From positions 1 through 62,231 of the forward strand of contig JAJQHQ010000027.1 of the NCBI GenBank assembly GCA_021199655.1: a stretch of DNA of 62,231 bases, in the 5' to 3' direction. This document shows, piece after piece, positions 53,212 through 62,174 of the stretch. Made by a program: the position numbers and the translations under genes. The first letter of the stretch is position 1. The number at the start of each line of letters is the position of its first letter. The notes under the pieces were generated by a model. The model saw only the letters and a list, made by a program, of their open reading frames with translations, had not been told where the DNA came from and did not search any database. Origin of the DNA: Lachnospiraceae bacterium. Lineage in GTDB: Bacteria; Bacillota; Clostridia; Lachnospirales; Lachnospiraceae.

Positions 53212-54639
53212 CTATCTGCTTAAGCACTCTGTGACCTGAAAATCACACCCGGAAGAGGCATACGACCTCACCCTTCTGTGCGTGTCATTGTCCTGGAAAT
53301 GCCACCATTCACTGGCAAGCGTAGTCAGGCCGGTATCGGTAAACGAATACGTTCCATAAGTTCCGCCGATAAATACAGTATCCAGCAGAATTGCGTTCTC
53401 ATTCATTCCCACATCATAATTTTCCGGAATCTTCTCTGCATTCGGAGAATAATACTTGACAGCAGCCGTACTGAGCTCATGCATATCTGTCTGCATATAA
53501 AGCTCTTTATACTCTCCGCGGTCATCATCATATTCACAGAGCGTCACATCGACCGCGGAACCGGTATTGTGCGTGGAAAGAGACTGTGCCAGAAACCATC
53601 CTGTCCCCCAGGTATACACACTTCCGGCGATCGTTGTGCTGTAATCAATGTTCTCCCGTACGACAGAATTGCTGTTATACAGGGATTCCAGCGCGGAAGC
53701 CACCTGAATCGTAATGGAATGCGGCCTGTAGGAATCATAAACCTTGAGGGTGTATCGCCCGCCTGTCAACGTATATGCGTTGTACTGCGCAACGGCGATC
53801 TTTTTTGCAAACGAATACATGGCCGGAGCCAGATACTCATATCTTCCGAGTTTTTCATTCCACACTTTTCCTTCCGTCTCCACTGTGCCGGCCGAATACA
53901 GCTTCTGCCCTGTCACGCCCTCAATCTCATACCCGGAGGACTTAAAGATGGAATCATACGCGTTTGTAATATCATATTCCATCAAAGGCAGGACGTCAGG
54001 GAGATTGATCATGCAGTAGCTGTGCTGCACATACCCGGCCGTCCCGTCCTGAAGCGTCACATACCACCAGTCTCCTGTCTCTTCCTCAATCCGAAAGGCC
54101 GTACCCGCCGCCAGCGTCTGAACCGAAGCAGAAGAGGCAGAAGCTTCCTGGCGCAGTGTCAGACTGGTGCTCGTCCACCCCGTCGATCCGGGCACATCCA
54201 TTTCAAAATAGTCTGCCGTTATGTAAGATTCAAATCCATCCACAGGAGTATCGGTGTTTTCAGTCTCCGCGCTGTTTGCTCCGTCCTCCGCGTCAGCCGA
54301 CAGCTGCCCGTCTGTATCTTCATCATATGAATCTGTTCCCGTTCCGTCTGATCCTGTTACAGAAGGATCTGCACCGCTTCCGCTGCTTTGTCCCTCATTC
54401 GCTCCTGCGGCATCCTCTCCGGCTCCTGAGCCGTCATCCGCATTTGCCGAAACACCTTCTTCGATGGAATCCGTATCCTGTCCCCCGGAGCCGGAGGAGC
54501 CAAAATATTCCAGCTCCGTGTAGTTTCTTACTGTGCCATCGGCACTCTCAATTGAAAGAATATAATCGTCCGGCGAAATCCGGATGCAGAGCACAAAAAG
54601 AAGAATAATCAGGGAACAAAAGCAAAAAAGCTTTTTCAT
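53212..54639 (-). CDS. Secreted SH3 and VanX-type D-Ala-D-Ala peptidase (paralog B)
   Basis: This 475-residue protein has the same layout as the one at 47614-49083: a signal anchor (LFCFCSLIILLFVLCI), a Gly/Ser/Asp-rich linker (about 50-140), an SH3 domain (LTLRQEASASSASVQTL) and an M15 domain with VYDSYRPHSI, STHNTGSAVDVTL and SEWWHFQD. The catalytic domains are nearly collinear while the linkers differ completely. ATG 54639 has AGGAGG 11 nt upstream; a GTG at 54648 is too close to that site. It is followed after 14 bp by the zinc-finger gene, so they are probably co-transcribed. Confidence 0.88.
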   Translation of the reverse strand: MKKLFCFCSLIILLFVLCIRISPDDYILSIESADGTVRNYTELEYFGSSGSGGQDTDSIEEGVSANADDGSGAGEDAAGANEGQSSGSGADPSVTGSDGTGTDSYDEDTDGQLSADAEDGANSAETENTDTPVDGFESYITADYFEMDVPGSTGWTSTSLTLRQEASASSASVQTLAAGTAFRIEEETGDWWYVTLQDGTAGYVQHSYCMINLPDVLPLMEYDITNAYDSIFKSSGYEIEGVTGQKLYSAGTVETEGKVWNEKLGRYEYLAPAMYSFAKKIAVAQYNAYTLTGGRYTLKVYDSYRPHSITIQVASALESLYNSNSVVRENIDYSTTIAGSVYTWGTGWFLAQSLSTHNTGSAVDVTLCEYDDDRGEYKELYMQTDMHELSTAAVKYYSPNAEKIPENYDVGMNENAILLDTVFIGGTYGTYSFTDTGLTTLASEWWHFQDNDTHRRVRSYASSGCDFQVTECLSR

Positions 54640-54832
54640 TTTGCTCACCGCCTCCTCTCTCTTCCATTTTTTTATTCGAGTATAGCAGAATCCATTTTGT
54701 TTTTCAATTATAATAAATTCAAGTAAGATTTATAATTTTTCGACTCGATATTTTTAACTGTGCAGCAATTTTTAGCTGTACGGAAGAAGAAAATAATGAT
54801 ACACTACTGACAAAAGGAAAAGAGGTATCGTC

Positions 54833-55597
54833 ATGAAAGAAAAGCTCTATACTATCCCGCTCAACGATGCGGTCAATGAAAACGACGAATGCCCGTTCTG
54901 CTTTATCGAACGCAAACTGGAGCAGGACGCGCTTGATTTTACCATCGGAAGCGGCTCCTCCTATATGGAGAGCGACATCCGCGAACAGACGGATCAGATT
55001 GGTTTCTGCCGGGAGCATCTGAAAAAAATGTATGACTACGGCAACACACTGGGAAATTCCCTGATCATGAAAACGCATTATCAGCGTCTCATGAAAGAAA
55101 TGCACGAGCAGTTTGCATCATTTACTCCCGGAAAGGCACAGAAATTCAGCCTGATCCGCCGTCAGAACTCCGGCGGGGAGAAAAATTCCATAGCAGCATG
55201 GACCGCACAAAAAGACTGCAGCTGTTACATCTGCAATACGATTAAGCCGACTTTTGAGCGCTACATAGAGACCTTTTTCTATCTCTACCGTCAGGATACT
55301 GCTTTTAAGGAAAAAATTCTGAACGGCAAAGGCTTCTGCCTTCACCATTTCGGCGTGCTCTGTGAGGCGGCCGACCGGTATCTGAACGAAAAAGAGCAAA
55401 ATGAATTCTATCCGGCCATATTTGAAGTGATGGAGAAAAATTTTGCGCGCATCGAGGAAGATATTTCCTGGCTGATCGACAAATTCGACTATCGCAACCG
55501 CGACGCCGACTGGAAGAATTCCAGGGACGCACTCACCCGCGGCATGCAGAAGCTGCGCGGCGGCTATCCGATCGACGCGCCGTATAAATCAAAATAA
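54833..55597 (+). CDS. DUF6062 family protein
   Basis: This 254-residue soluble protein matches what I recall of DUF6062. It has paired cysteines CPFCFIER (about 22-29), a later GFCREHLKKMYDYGN, CSCYICNTI (about 130) and GFCLHHFGVL. The cysteine-histidine pattern suggests metal binding. Function is unknown. AAAGAGG lies before the ATG, and it is a single gene on the plus strand. Confidence 0.7.
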   Translation: MKEKLYTIPLNDAVNENDECPFCFIERKLEQDALDFTIGSGSSYMESDIREQTDQIGFCREHLKKMYDYGNTLGNSLIMKTHYQRLMKEMHEQFASFTPGKAQKFSLIRRQNSGGEKNSIAAWTAQKDCSCYICNTIKPTFERYIETFFYLYRQDTAFKEKILNGKGFCLHHFGVLCEAADRYLNEKEQNEFYPAIFEVMEKNFARIEEDISWLIDKFDYRNRDADWKNSRDALTRGMQKLRGGYPIDAPYKSK

Positions 55598-55705
55598 CAG
55601 CGATACGTAAACGCATTCAGGCATATTTCCGGTAAGATGACCTGAACAGAGAATCAGGCAGGAAAGCAGCTGTCTGCATACAAATATGCATGACAGGATC
55701 AATCA

Positions 55706-55732
55706 CATGATCCGGACAGCAAAAGGATCATG
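55706..55732 (+). promoter_or_regulatory. Operator-like inverted repeat upstream of the TPM-like gene
   Basis: CATGATCC (55706-55713) and GGATCATG (55725-55732) are perfect 8-bp arms with 11 nt between, just upstream of the ribosome binding site of the gene at 55757. They could be a repressor site or a translational hairpin. Confidence 0.4.
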
Positions 55733-55756
55733 ATACTACATCAGGAGGGTAACGAT

Positions 55757-56671
55757 ATGGCAAGATCAGGAGGCGGACATTCTGGTGGCGGACATTCCGG
55801 CGGAGGACATTCCAGCGGAGGCAGCCGTTCCGGCGGAGGACATTCCAGCTTCGGAGGAAGCAGTCGCTCGGGCGGAAGCCGCACCAGCTTTGGAGGAAAC
55901 AGCCGCTCCGGCAGCGGCATGGGAATGGGCAGCAGCCGGGGAGGCATGAATGGCCCCGGCGGTATGGGCGATCCGGGACGCAGAGGGATGAATCCTCCTC
56001 CGCGCAGACCGCGGCGCGGTTTTTTCCGTTTTATTCCATACTGGGGCGGCGGATATTACCGCGGAGGTGGCTGCGGCTCACTGATGACTGTATTTATTAT
56101 ACTGATTGTCCTTGTTATCGGGCTGATTGGAAACATCGTCTATCGTTACGGAAACGACACGAATACTACGACCGTGTATGAGGATAATATTTCGGATGAT
56201 TCCGACAGCCATGACAGCTCTCACCATTCCGAATCCTCGCGTGAAAAGCTGGACACCGACCTCATATTCAACAGCAGCTGCGTACTCGATGAGACCGGTC
56301 TGGTAGATGATACGGAAACTGTTGGCGAAAGTCTTGAGGATTTCTTTGACGCGACAGGAGTGCAGCCTTACGTTTACTTAAAATCGTACGACTCCTCTCT
56401 TTCCACCGAGTCCAAAATGGACGATTACGCACAGGACTGGTATGAGGATAACATTGATAACGAAGGCACGTTCCTTCTCATCTACTTTGAGGGACGGACC
56501 GAGAACCAGGATTACTTTTCCTATGTATGCGGCTACGACATCGAGTCTGTCATGGATGAAGATGCCATTGATGTTTTCTGGGACTACGTAGATGAATACT
56601 GGTATTCTGAATCTGACACAGGAGATGCGATCACAGAGATTTTCGACGCTACAGCAAATGAGATTATGTAA
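55757..56671 (+). CDS. TPM-like membrane protein with Gly/Ser/His-rich N-terminus
   Basis: This protein of about 304 residues starts at 55757 (GGAGGG upstream). It opens with SGGGHSGGGHS-type repeats (about 4-95), then a Pro/Arg patch. A transmembrane segment follows (about 112-132, LMTVFIILIVLVIGLIGN). The outer domain resembles the TPM fold (CVLDETGLVDD, ATGVQPYVYL, DNEGTFLLIYF). Family relatives act in photosystem repair or as phosphatases elsewhere. The His-rich part could bind metal or simply be disordered. Confidence 0.6.
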   Translation: MARSGGGHSGGGHSGGGHSSGGSRSGGGHSSFGGSSRSGGSRTSFGGNSRSGSGMGMGSSRGGMNGPGGMGDPGRRGMNPPPRRPRRGFFRFIPYWGGGYYRGGGCGSLMTVFIILIVLVIGLIGNIVYRYGNDTNTTTVYEDNISDDSDSHDSSHHSESSREKLDTDLIFNSSCVLDETGLVDDTETVGESLEDFFDATGVQPYVYLKSYDSSLSTESKMDDYAQDWYEDNIDNEGTFLLIYFEGRTENQDYFSYVCGYDIESVMDEDAIDVFWDYVDEYWYSESDTGDAITEIFDATANEIM

Positions 56672-56675
56672 AGTA

Positions 56676-56701
56676 AAAAGCCCGTAAACACGGGCTTTTT
56701 T
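56676..56701. terminator. Bidirectional terminator
   Basis: AAAAAGCCCGT-AA-ACACGGGCTTTTTT carries an A-run and a T-run. It ends the gene at 55757-56671 on the plus strand and the tRNA-Leu transcript on the minus strand. Confidence 0.85.
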
Positions 56702-56703
56702 GA

Positions 56704-56785
56704 TGCCGCTGGCCGGACTCGAACCGGCACGGTGTTACCCGCTTGATTTTGAGTCAAGTGCGTCTGCCAATTCCGCCACAGCGGC
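56704..56785 (-). tRNA. tRNA-Leu (anticodon CAA)
   Basis: The 82-nt cloverleaf has acceptor GCCGCTG / CAGCGGC and anticodon stem CTTGA / TCAAG with loop CTCAAAA, giving anticodon CAA, which reads UUG. There is a class II variable arm and the T-loop GGTTCGAGTCC. CCA is not encoded. Confidence 0.95.
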
Positions 56786-56895
56786 TTCTCGTGCGACAAA
56801 TCATCTGATAAATGTCCGTCACACGCCGATTATCTTATCATAACAGATTCATAAATGCAAGCTGATTTTTGTAATAGTTCTGAACAGTTCCTTTT

Positions 56896-57555
56896 CTATC
56901 GTTCAAGAAGCGGCTGCGCTACCCTGCGGTTAAAAAAGTCGATCAGCGGTCCCATAAAAAACGCGGTGATAATAGTTCCGACACCGGCGACCGCTCCTAT
57001 TCCGGACAATGTGCCTCCTGACATAAGATAAAGTGCCACGCCGATCACCACGCAGACCAGATCGGTCACAATGCGCACCCAGCGGAACTGTCCCAGCTTC
57101 CATGTCCCGGTGATGATCAGAGCCACAGCGTCATAAGTAGACACGCCAAGATCAGCGGTAAAATATAAGGATGACGCGAGACACATGATCACAATCGCGA
57201 TCACAAGGCAGACGATCCTGCCCGGCATACCGAGATCCGGAAGCAGGCGAAGAAGCGTCCGATGAGAATAATCTGCTATATAGCCAACCAGAAACAGATT
57301 GATAACTGTAGCCAGTCCGATATAATGCCGGTCAGCAATGAGTGCAAACAGAAGCAAAATAATATTTGCAATCACATACAGCGTTCCAAATGAAACGGGT
57401 ATCACGGCATTCAGCCCGGCCATGAATGCCTGAAAGGGATCAACCCCGAATGCGGCTCTTTTGAAAAAGCCGACGCTGATCGCGCAGATAATGACACCGA
57501 AAACACACATCAGCAGACGTTTCCGAAAGTTTTCGATTTCACTGATTTTTTTCAT
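56896..57555 (-). CDS. YczE/YitT-like integral membrane protein
   Basis: This protein of about 219 residues has at least five hydrophobic segments and the motif GFFKRAAFGVDPFQAFMAGL near the N-terminus. A second, related LYFTADLGVSTYDAVAL suggests an internal repeat. This matches the YczE/YyaS/YitT group, whose function is unknown. ATG 57555 has only a distant AAAGG; a TTG at 57567 is also possible. It starts about 20 bp after the lysA stop. Confidence 0.75.
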   Translation of the reverse strand: MKKISEIENFRKRLLMCVFGVIICAISVGFFKRAAFGVDPFQAFMAGLNAVIPVSFGTLYVIANIILLLFALIADRHYIGLATVINLFLVGYIADYSHRTLLRLLPDLGMPGRIVCLVIAIVIMCLASSLYFTADLGVSTYDAVALIITGTWKLGQFRWVRIVTDLVCVVIGVALYLMSGGTLSGIGAVAGVGTIITAFFMGPLIDFFNRRVAQPLLER

Positions 57556-57574
57556 ATTTGTATTCAAGCCTTTC

Positions 57575-58843
57575 TTACCACACCATGTCCTTCAAAATAT
57601 CACTGAAATCCAACGTTGCAAAATAATCCTTCGGGGTCTCGGCACGGCGAATCAGCTGTGTCGTACCGTCTGTCTTAAGAAGGACTTCCGCGGAACGCAG
57701 ACGTCCGTTGTAATTATATCCCATAGAATGCCCATGTGCACCCGCGTCATGAATGACGAGCAGGTCTCCCATGTCAATCTTCGGGAGCTTGCGGTCGATT
57801 GCAAACTTGTCATTATTCTCACATAAGGAGCCGGTCACGTCGTAGACATGATCGCATGGCTCGTTTTCCTTTCCCATGACCGTAATGTGATGGTAGGCGC
57901 CATACATGGCCGGACGCATCAGGTTCGCCGCGCAGGCATCAACACCGATATATTCCTTATGTGTATGTTTTTCATTGATCGCGCGGGTCACAAGAACACC
58001 GTACGGAGCAAGCATGTACCGGCCAAGCTCCGTGTAAATCGCCACATCGCCCATTCCGGCAGGCACGAGCACTTCCTCATAGACCTTTTTCACGCCGCGC
58101 GCGATCTTATAGATATCATTTTTCTCCTGATCCGGACGGTAGGGAATTCCAATGCCGCCGGAAAGGTTGATAAAAGCAATCTTCGCCCCGGTGGACTGAT
58201 GCAGCTTCACAGCCAGCTCGAAAAGTACCTTCGCGAGCAGCGGATAATAATCATTTGTCACAGTGTTGCTCGCCAGGAACGCATGGATGCCGAATTCCTC
58301 TACACCCTTGCTCTTCATGATCCGGAATGCTTTTTCAATCTGTTCTGTCGTCATTCCGTACTTGGCATCGCCCGGATTATCCATAATGTCATTGCTGATC
58401 TTGAAAAGTCCGCCCGGATTGTAACGGCAGGACATGGTCTTCGGAAGCTGTCCGATGGCCTGCTCCACCTTTTCGATATGGGTAATATCGTCGAGATTGA
58501 TGATACCGCCAAGATCTGCGGCCTTTTTGAATTCCTCCACAGGAGTGTCATTGGAAGAAAACATGATATCGTGGCCTTTGATGCCGATCGCCTCCGAGAG
58601 CATCAGCTCTGTCAGAGAAGAGCAGTCTGTCCCGCAGCCGTATTCGTGCAGAATGTTGATCAGATACGGATTCGGGGTTGCTTTGACTGCAAAAAATTCC
58701 TTATATCCCTTATTCCAGGAAAAGGCATCGTAAAGCTCCTTAACATTCTCCCTGATACCGGCCTCATCGTAAAGATGAAATGGCGTCGGATACTGCTGTG
58801 TGATCTCTTCCAGCTGCTCTTTTGTGACAAATGTTTTTTTCAT
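57575..58843 (-). CDS. Diaminopimelate decarboxylase
   Basis: This 422-residue fold-III PLP enzyme has the lysine in FFAVKATPNP (about 50), SRNPGG-like CRYNPGGLFK and the second-site ACAANLMRPAMYG. It converts meso-diaminopimelate to lysine. AGAGGAG lies upstream of the ATG. No dapF or asd genes are adjacent. A downstream membrane gene is close enough to be co-transcribed. Confidence 0.88.
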   Translation of the reverse strand: MKKTFVTKEQLEEITQQYPTPFHLYDEAGIRENVKELYDAFSWNKGYKEFFAVKATPNPYLINILHEYGCGTDCSSLTELMLSEAIGIKGHDIMFSSNDTPVEEFKKAADLGGIINLDDITHIEKVEQAIGQLPKTMSCRYNPGGLFKISNDIMDNPGDAKYGMTTEQIEKAFRIMKSKGVEEFGIHAFLASNTVTNDYYPLLAKVLFELAVKLHQSTGAKIAFINLSGGIGIPYRPDQEKNDIYKIARGVKKVYEEVLVPAGMGDVAIYTELGRYMLAPYGVLVTRAINEKHTHKEYIGVDACAANLMRPAMYGAYHHITVMGKENEPCDHVYDVTGSLCENNDKFAIDRKLPKIDMGDLLVIHDAGAHGHSMGYNYNGRLRSAEVLLKTDGTTQLIRRAETPKDYFATLDFSDILKDMVW

Positions 58844-58931
58844 AACTGCTCTGCTCTCCTCTTATGTCATGTATTTTTTTATCAGAACGAAAGCTGCAGC
58901 ACATGCCTGCGCCTGCCGTTCTGAATGATTC

Positions 58932-59064
58932 GTAACTATTCAGGACAGTACCTCGCACTCGCTGCGAGGTACGTATGAAACGTAAATGTTGTCAGGGAAA
59001 ATCCCATCGCAAAGCGATTTTAAATGGATTTTCTCTTGTAACTGTGAAAGTAATGAACAGTTAC
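58932..59064. repeat. Hairpin cluster ending in a 27-bp palindrome
   Basis: A half-copy of the palindromic repeat (58932) is followed by GTACCTCGCA / TGCGAGGTAC (58948-58972) and GAAAATCC / GGATTTTC enclosing ATCGC/GCGAT (58997-59033). A full 27-bp repeat copy ends it (59038-59064). It lies in the 236-bp gap between the LTA-synthase-like gene and lysA. Confidence 0.5.
59038..59064. repeat. 27-bp palindromic repeat, copy 7
   Basis: GTAACTGTGAA...TGAACAGTTAC, just after the LTA-synthase-like gene. Confidence 0.65.
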
Positions 59065-59079
59065 AAGGATTCCATATAA

Positions 59080-61251
59080 TTATAACCCGCCGAAAAATGA
59101 TGTCAGCCTGTGCTTCGTGTCTACCAGATGATTGTACTGCAGAATCTGGTAGGTATTCAGAATGCTGTCGTAAGTGTCGTCTGTATCCCAGGCATAGAAG
59201 GTGCCGTCCGCATCGCGGTAAGCGTTCGCGTTAATGATCGGCAGTGTCTCCATCAGTTCACTTAAGTAAGTCTGATAATCCGTAAGCGGAACACCGGCCG
59301 CCTCCAGAAGGATTCCACCCAGATAATTTGCACTGATCCCTTCGTAGTATTCGGATTCCAGATCGTAATTTGCCCAGATGACAAACGGTACCCGATACCC
59401 CTGCTGGATCTCTTCTACCGTCTCAGGCTCGTCCACGCCGCAGATCCGGCGGATCTGATTCGTAATGTAATCCGATGGCTGATGGTCGCCAAGAAACAGG
59501 AGGATCGTCGGCTCGTCCTGCTCTTCAAAGTATTCCACCAGCGACTGCAAAGCCTTGTCCGTCTCATTCATCAGGGTGAGGTATTTTTCGGTTGCCAGCA
59601 CCTGCGTTGTCTTATTCGTCACTTCCGTAAGCTCTATGTAAGCGTCAAAGCCCGGCGAGTCCTTGCTGTAGCCGCTGTGATTCTGCATCGTGATCTCAAA
59701 GGTAAAGAGCCGCTCATCGTCGTCCTTTTCCTCGTACTGCTCGATGATCTTATCAAAAGCGGACTGGTCGCTGATGTAGGTGCGCAGATACGTCGGATTT
59801 TCAAAGTCTGTTTTATCCAGAAACTCATCAAAACCAAAGTATTCATAGACCTTATCCCGATCCCAGCCGGAAGCGTTGTAAGGATGGATCGCCAGCGTTC
59901 CGTAGCCAAGCGAGCTTAAGTAGGAAGCCAGAGACGGCATCTCACTCTTGATATACTGCTGATAGGGCACGCTGCCCGCCGGCAGAAAGCCCATCGTATC
60001 GCCGGTCAGAATCTCATATTCCGTATTCGCGGTATTACCGCCCTTCACAGAAACATAGACTTCTCCGCCGATTGCCTCCTCCTGCAGAGATTTAAAGAAC
60101 GGCATTACTTCCTCGCTCGTCTCGAAATCTCCCCAGACAGAGAGATCTGAAAATGCTTCATCCAGAACAATGATAATATTGGGATACTGCGTCACATCAT
60201 CTGCAGTGCTCACTGTACTCGTATCTTCCGTGTTATCCGTGTTGTCTGCAACATCTGATTCTGCTGCGATATCTGCAGTATCCGCGTCATCAGCGCCGCC
60301 GTCATCCTGCGCATCATCATCCCCGGAATACTCCGCCGCAATCTCCTCCACCGCGCTCACGGAATAGCCGTCCGGTTCCTCGACATTCAGGAAACGCAGA
60401 TTGCCCAGGAATGCCGCCGCAATGCCGTTATTCCGGTAAAAGACATTGATGGTAAACAGTGTGGTATCCATGCCGAAAAAGCTCTGGAAGCTGCTGTTCT
60501 GGATGCCGGATACATACAGTATCATGCAGGCCAGAAACGCTGCCGCAAACGGGATGCGGATCTTTTTCTTCTGAAAACGGACGCGCGATTTGGAGGAAAG
60601 CAGGATGATCCAGACAAACGCGATCACGGAAAAATAGCTTTTCCAGGTTAAAGTAAAGGAAAAGTTGCCCGCCACAGAAGCCGCTGTCCCGATAGAAAGA
60701 AAGTCCCACGGCACGATCGGGGTGCCCCGAAAGCTGACGACAAAATAGTTTGCGAGGCCAAAAATCATCGGAATAAGTGTAGCTGCCAAAAATCCCCGTT
60801 TTACGCTTCCGAAAAGGAACGTCATGAGACCGTACAGTGCATAGAAAAACATCAGATTCAGAATGAAGATCATGACCGTCAGGTCTGTGATCACATGCGT
60901 ATAATTCTCCAGAGCGACCAGAGTGCCGATCGGGAGAAGCACGGCGAGAATGGCGCTGACCACCCGTCCATAGCTGAAATCCATCAGGACAAATACTGCT
61001 GAAAGCGCACAGATTGCAAGAGAAAGAATCACATACCCCGCCTGAATTCCCGATTCCCCAATGGCAAGGATCATTGCGATCAGAAGCACCAGTGCCGTAA
61101 ATACGGCTGCCGCGATCTTCTGCGGACGCAGGTCAAAGATGGCATTCCCTTTTTTTCCTTCGTTATCCGTAATACGTTTGTTTTCAGATACGTTCTCAGC
61201 GTTTTTGTTTGCTTTTTTTACAGTATTATTTCTATTGTTCTTTTTGTTCAT
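59080..61251 (-). CDS. LTA synthase-like membrane phosphotransferase
   Basis: This 723-residue protein has a Lys/Asn-rich N-terminus, about seven transmembrane segments (about 45-270) and an Asp/Thr-rich linker (about 320-370). A sulfatase-fold outer domain follows, with LDEAFSDLSVWG (metal Glu), the threonine region GNTANTEYEILTG and FLGDHQPSD (metal Asp-His). This matches the LtaS group, which transfers glycerol-phosphate or a similar group to build surface polymers. A second start at 61260 (TTG) is unlikely, since AAGG is 9 nt before the ATG. The linker is unusually acidic. Confidence 0.88.
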   Translation of the reverse strand: MNKKNNRNNTVKKANKNAENVSENKRITDNEGKKGNAIFDLRPQKIAAAVFTALVLLIAMILAIGESGIQAGYVILSLAICALSAVFVLMDFSYGRVVSAILAVLLPIGTLVALENYTHVITDLTVMIFILNLMFFYALYGLMTFLFGSVKRGFLAATLIPMIFGLANYFVVSFRGTPIVPWDFLSIGTAASVAGNFSFTLTWKSYFSVIAFVWIILLSSKSRVRFQKKKIRIPFAAAFLACMILYVSGIQNSSFQSFFGMDTTLFTINVFYRNNGIAAAFLGNLRFLNVEEPDGYSVSAVEEIAAEYSGDDDAQDDGGADDADTADIAAESDVADNTDNTEDTSTVSTADDVTQYPNIIIVLDEAFSDLSVWGDFETSEEVMPFFKSLQEEAIGGEVYVSVKGGNTANTEYEILTGDTMGFLPAGSVPYQQYIKSEMPSLASYLSSLGYGTLAIHPYNASGWDRDKVYEYFGFDEFLDKTDFENPTYLRTYISDQSAFDKIIEQYEEKDDDERLFTFEITMQNHSGYSKDSPGFDAYIELTEVTNKTTQVLATEKYLTLMNETDKALQSLVEYFEEQDEPTILLFLGDHQPSDYITNQIRRICGVDEPETVEEIQQGYRVPFVIWANYDLESEYYEGISANYLGGILLEAAGVPLTDYQTYLSELMETLPIINANAYRDADGTFYAWDTDDTYDSILNTYQILQYNHLVDTKHRLTSFFGGL

Positions 61252-61312
61252 TACATACAACCTTCATATCTGTATAAAAAATATCCGCAGCTTCGTATCG
61301 TAAGCAGAAACT

Positions 61313-62143
61313 CTACTGTCCGCTTCTCCTGTGCTGATGTGTGAAAAGATGATCCTGGCAATACTCGTAATTCCCCTCACACTTGGAGCAATAGCGGAAT
61401 TCCAGATGATCGCCGTCTTTTTCCGTGCGGCCGCACACCGCGCATCTGTGGCGCGTATCGCCCTTCCCCGGCTGCACCTTCTTCACTTTCCGCTTAAAAT
61501 CATTGCGCCGGTGGACCTCATGCGGATTGTAGCGGTTCAGATTCCGCGTCATCAGAAAATAAATCAGGAAATTCATAAGCGATGCGAGGATCACGATACG
61601 TGTCGCCATTCCTCCCGCGATCATATCATACAGCAGCAGCGCACCGTAAAGGATTCCCAGCCATTTCATCTTAATCGGAATGATGAACATCAGCAGGACC
61701 TGCATATCCGGATAGGTCACCGCAAACGCAAGGAACATGGACATGCACACATAATACGTGCTGAAATAATATGCGCCGTCAATGCCGCCGATAAAATACA
61801 ACAAAAACGCCCCGATTATCGTGAAAATCATACCGGAGAAAATATAGACATTGAACTGAAACGCACCCCAGGTGCGCTCCAGCGTTTTCCCGATAGAAAA
61901 ATAAAAATAAAGAGAAATGATCACCCACACGTTTAAGCTAAACGGCGGAATGATAACCCAGGAAATCAGTCTCCAGATCTGCCCCCGCAGGATCATCGTG
62001 GGCGACAAATACAGATAATACATCAGAGACGGAGCCATCAGCTCGATGAGGTACCCAGCCACATAAAGCGCAATCATGATCGCCGGAAGGTTCCGGATCG
62101 CGTACCGGCCATACTTCCGCTCCATCTTATTTAAAAAGTTCAT
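61313..62143 (-). CDS. Rhomboid-like pseudoprotease with C-terminal zinc ribbon
   Basis: This 276-residue protein has six transmembrane segments in a rhomboid-like order, including LRGQIWRLISWVIIPP and the L1-type loop FYFSIGKTLERTWGAFQFN. The catalytic GxSG is replaced by CMSMF in TM4 and the TM6 histidine is missing (ASLMNFLIY). The C-terminal tail carries CAVCG...CSKC...C...H, a zinc-ribbon-like cluster (about 230-265). GAAGAGG precedes the ATG. It is probably non-proteolytic. Confidence 0.75.
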   Translation of the reverse strand: MNFLNKMERKYGRYAIRNLPAIMIALYVAGYLIELMAPSLMYYLYLSPTMILRGQIWRLISWVIIPPFSLNVWVIISLYFYFSIGKTLERTWGAFQFNVYIFSGMIFTIIGAFLLYFIGGIDGAYYFSTYYVCMSMFLAFAVTYPDMQVLLMFIIPIKMKWLGILYGALLLYDMIAGGMATRIVILASLMNFLIYFLMTRNLNRYNPHEVHRRNDFKRKVKKVQPGKGDTRHRCAVCGRTEKDGDHLEFRYCSKCEGNYEYCQDHLFTHQHRRSGQ

Positions 62144-62174
62144 AAATAATCCTCTTCTCTTTTCTGGTATTTAG

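Noticed and set aside
55760-55860. Tandem repeats at the start of the TPM-like gene as a CRISPR array
   Set aside because: They are short in-frame codon repeats encoding GGGHS, with no spacers of uniform length.
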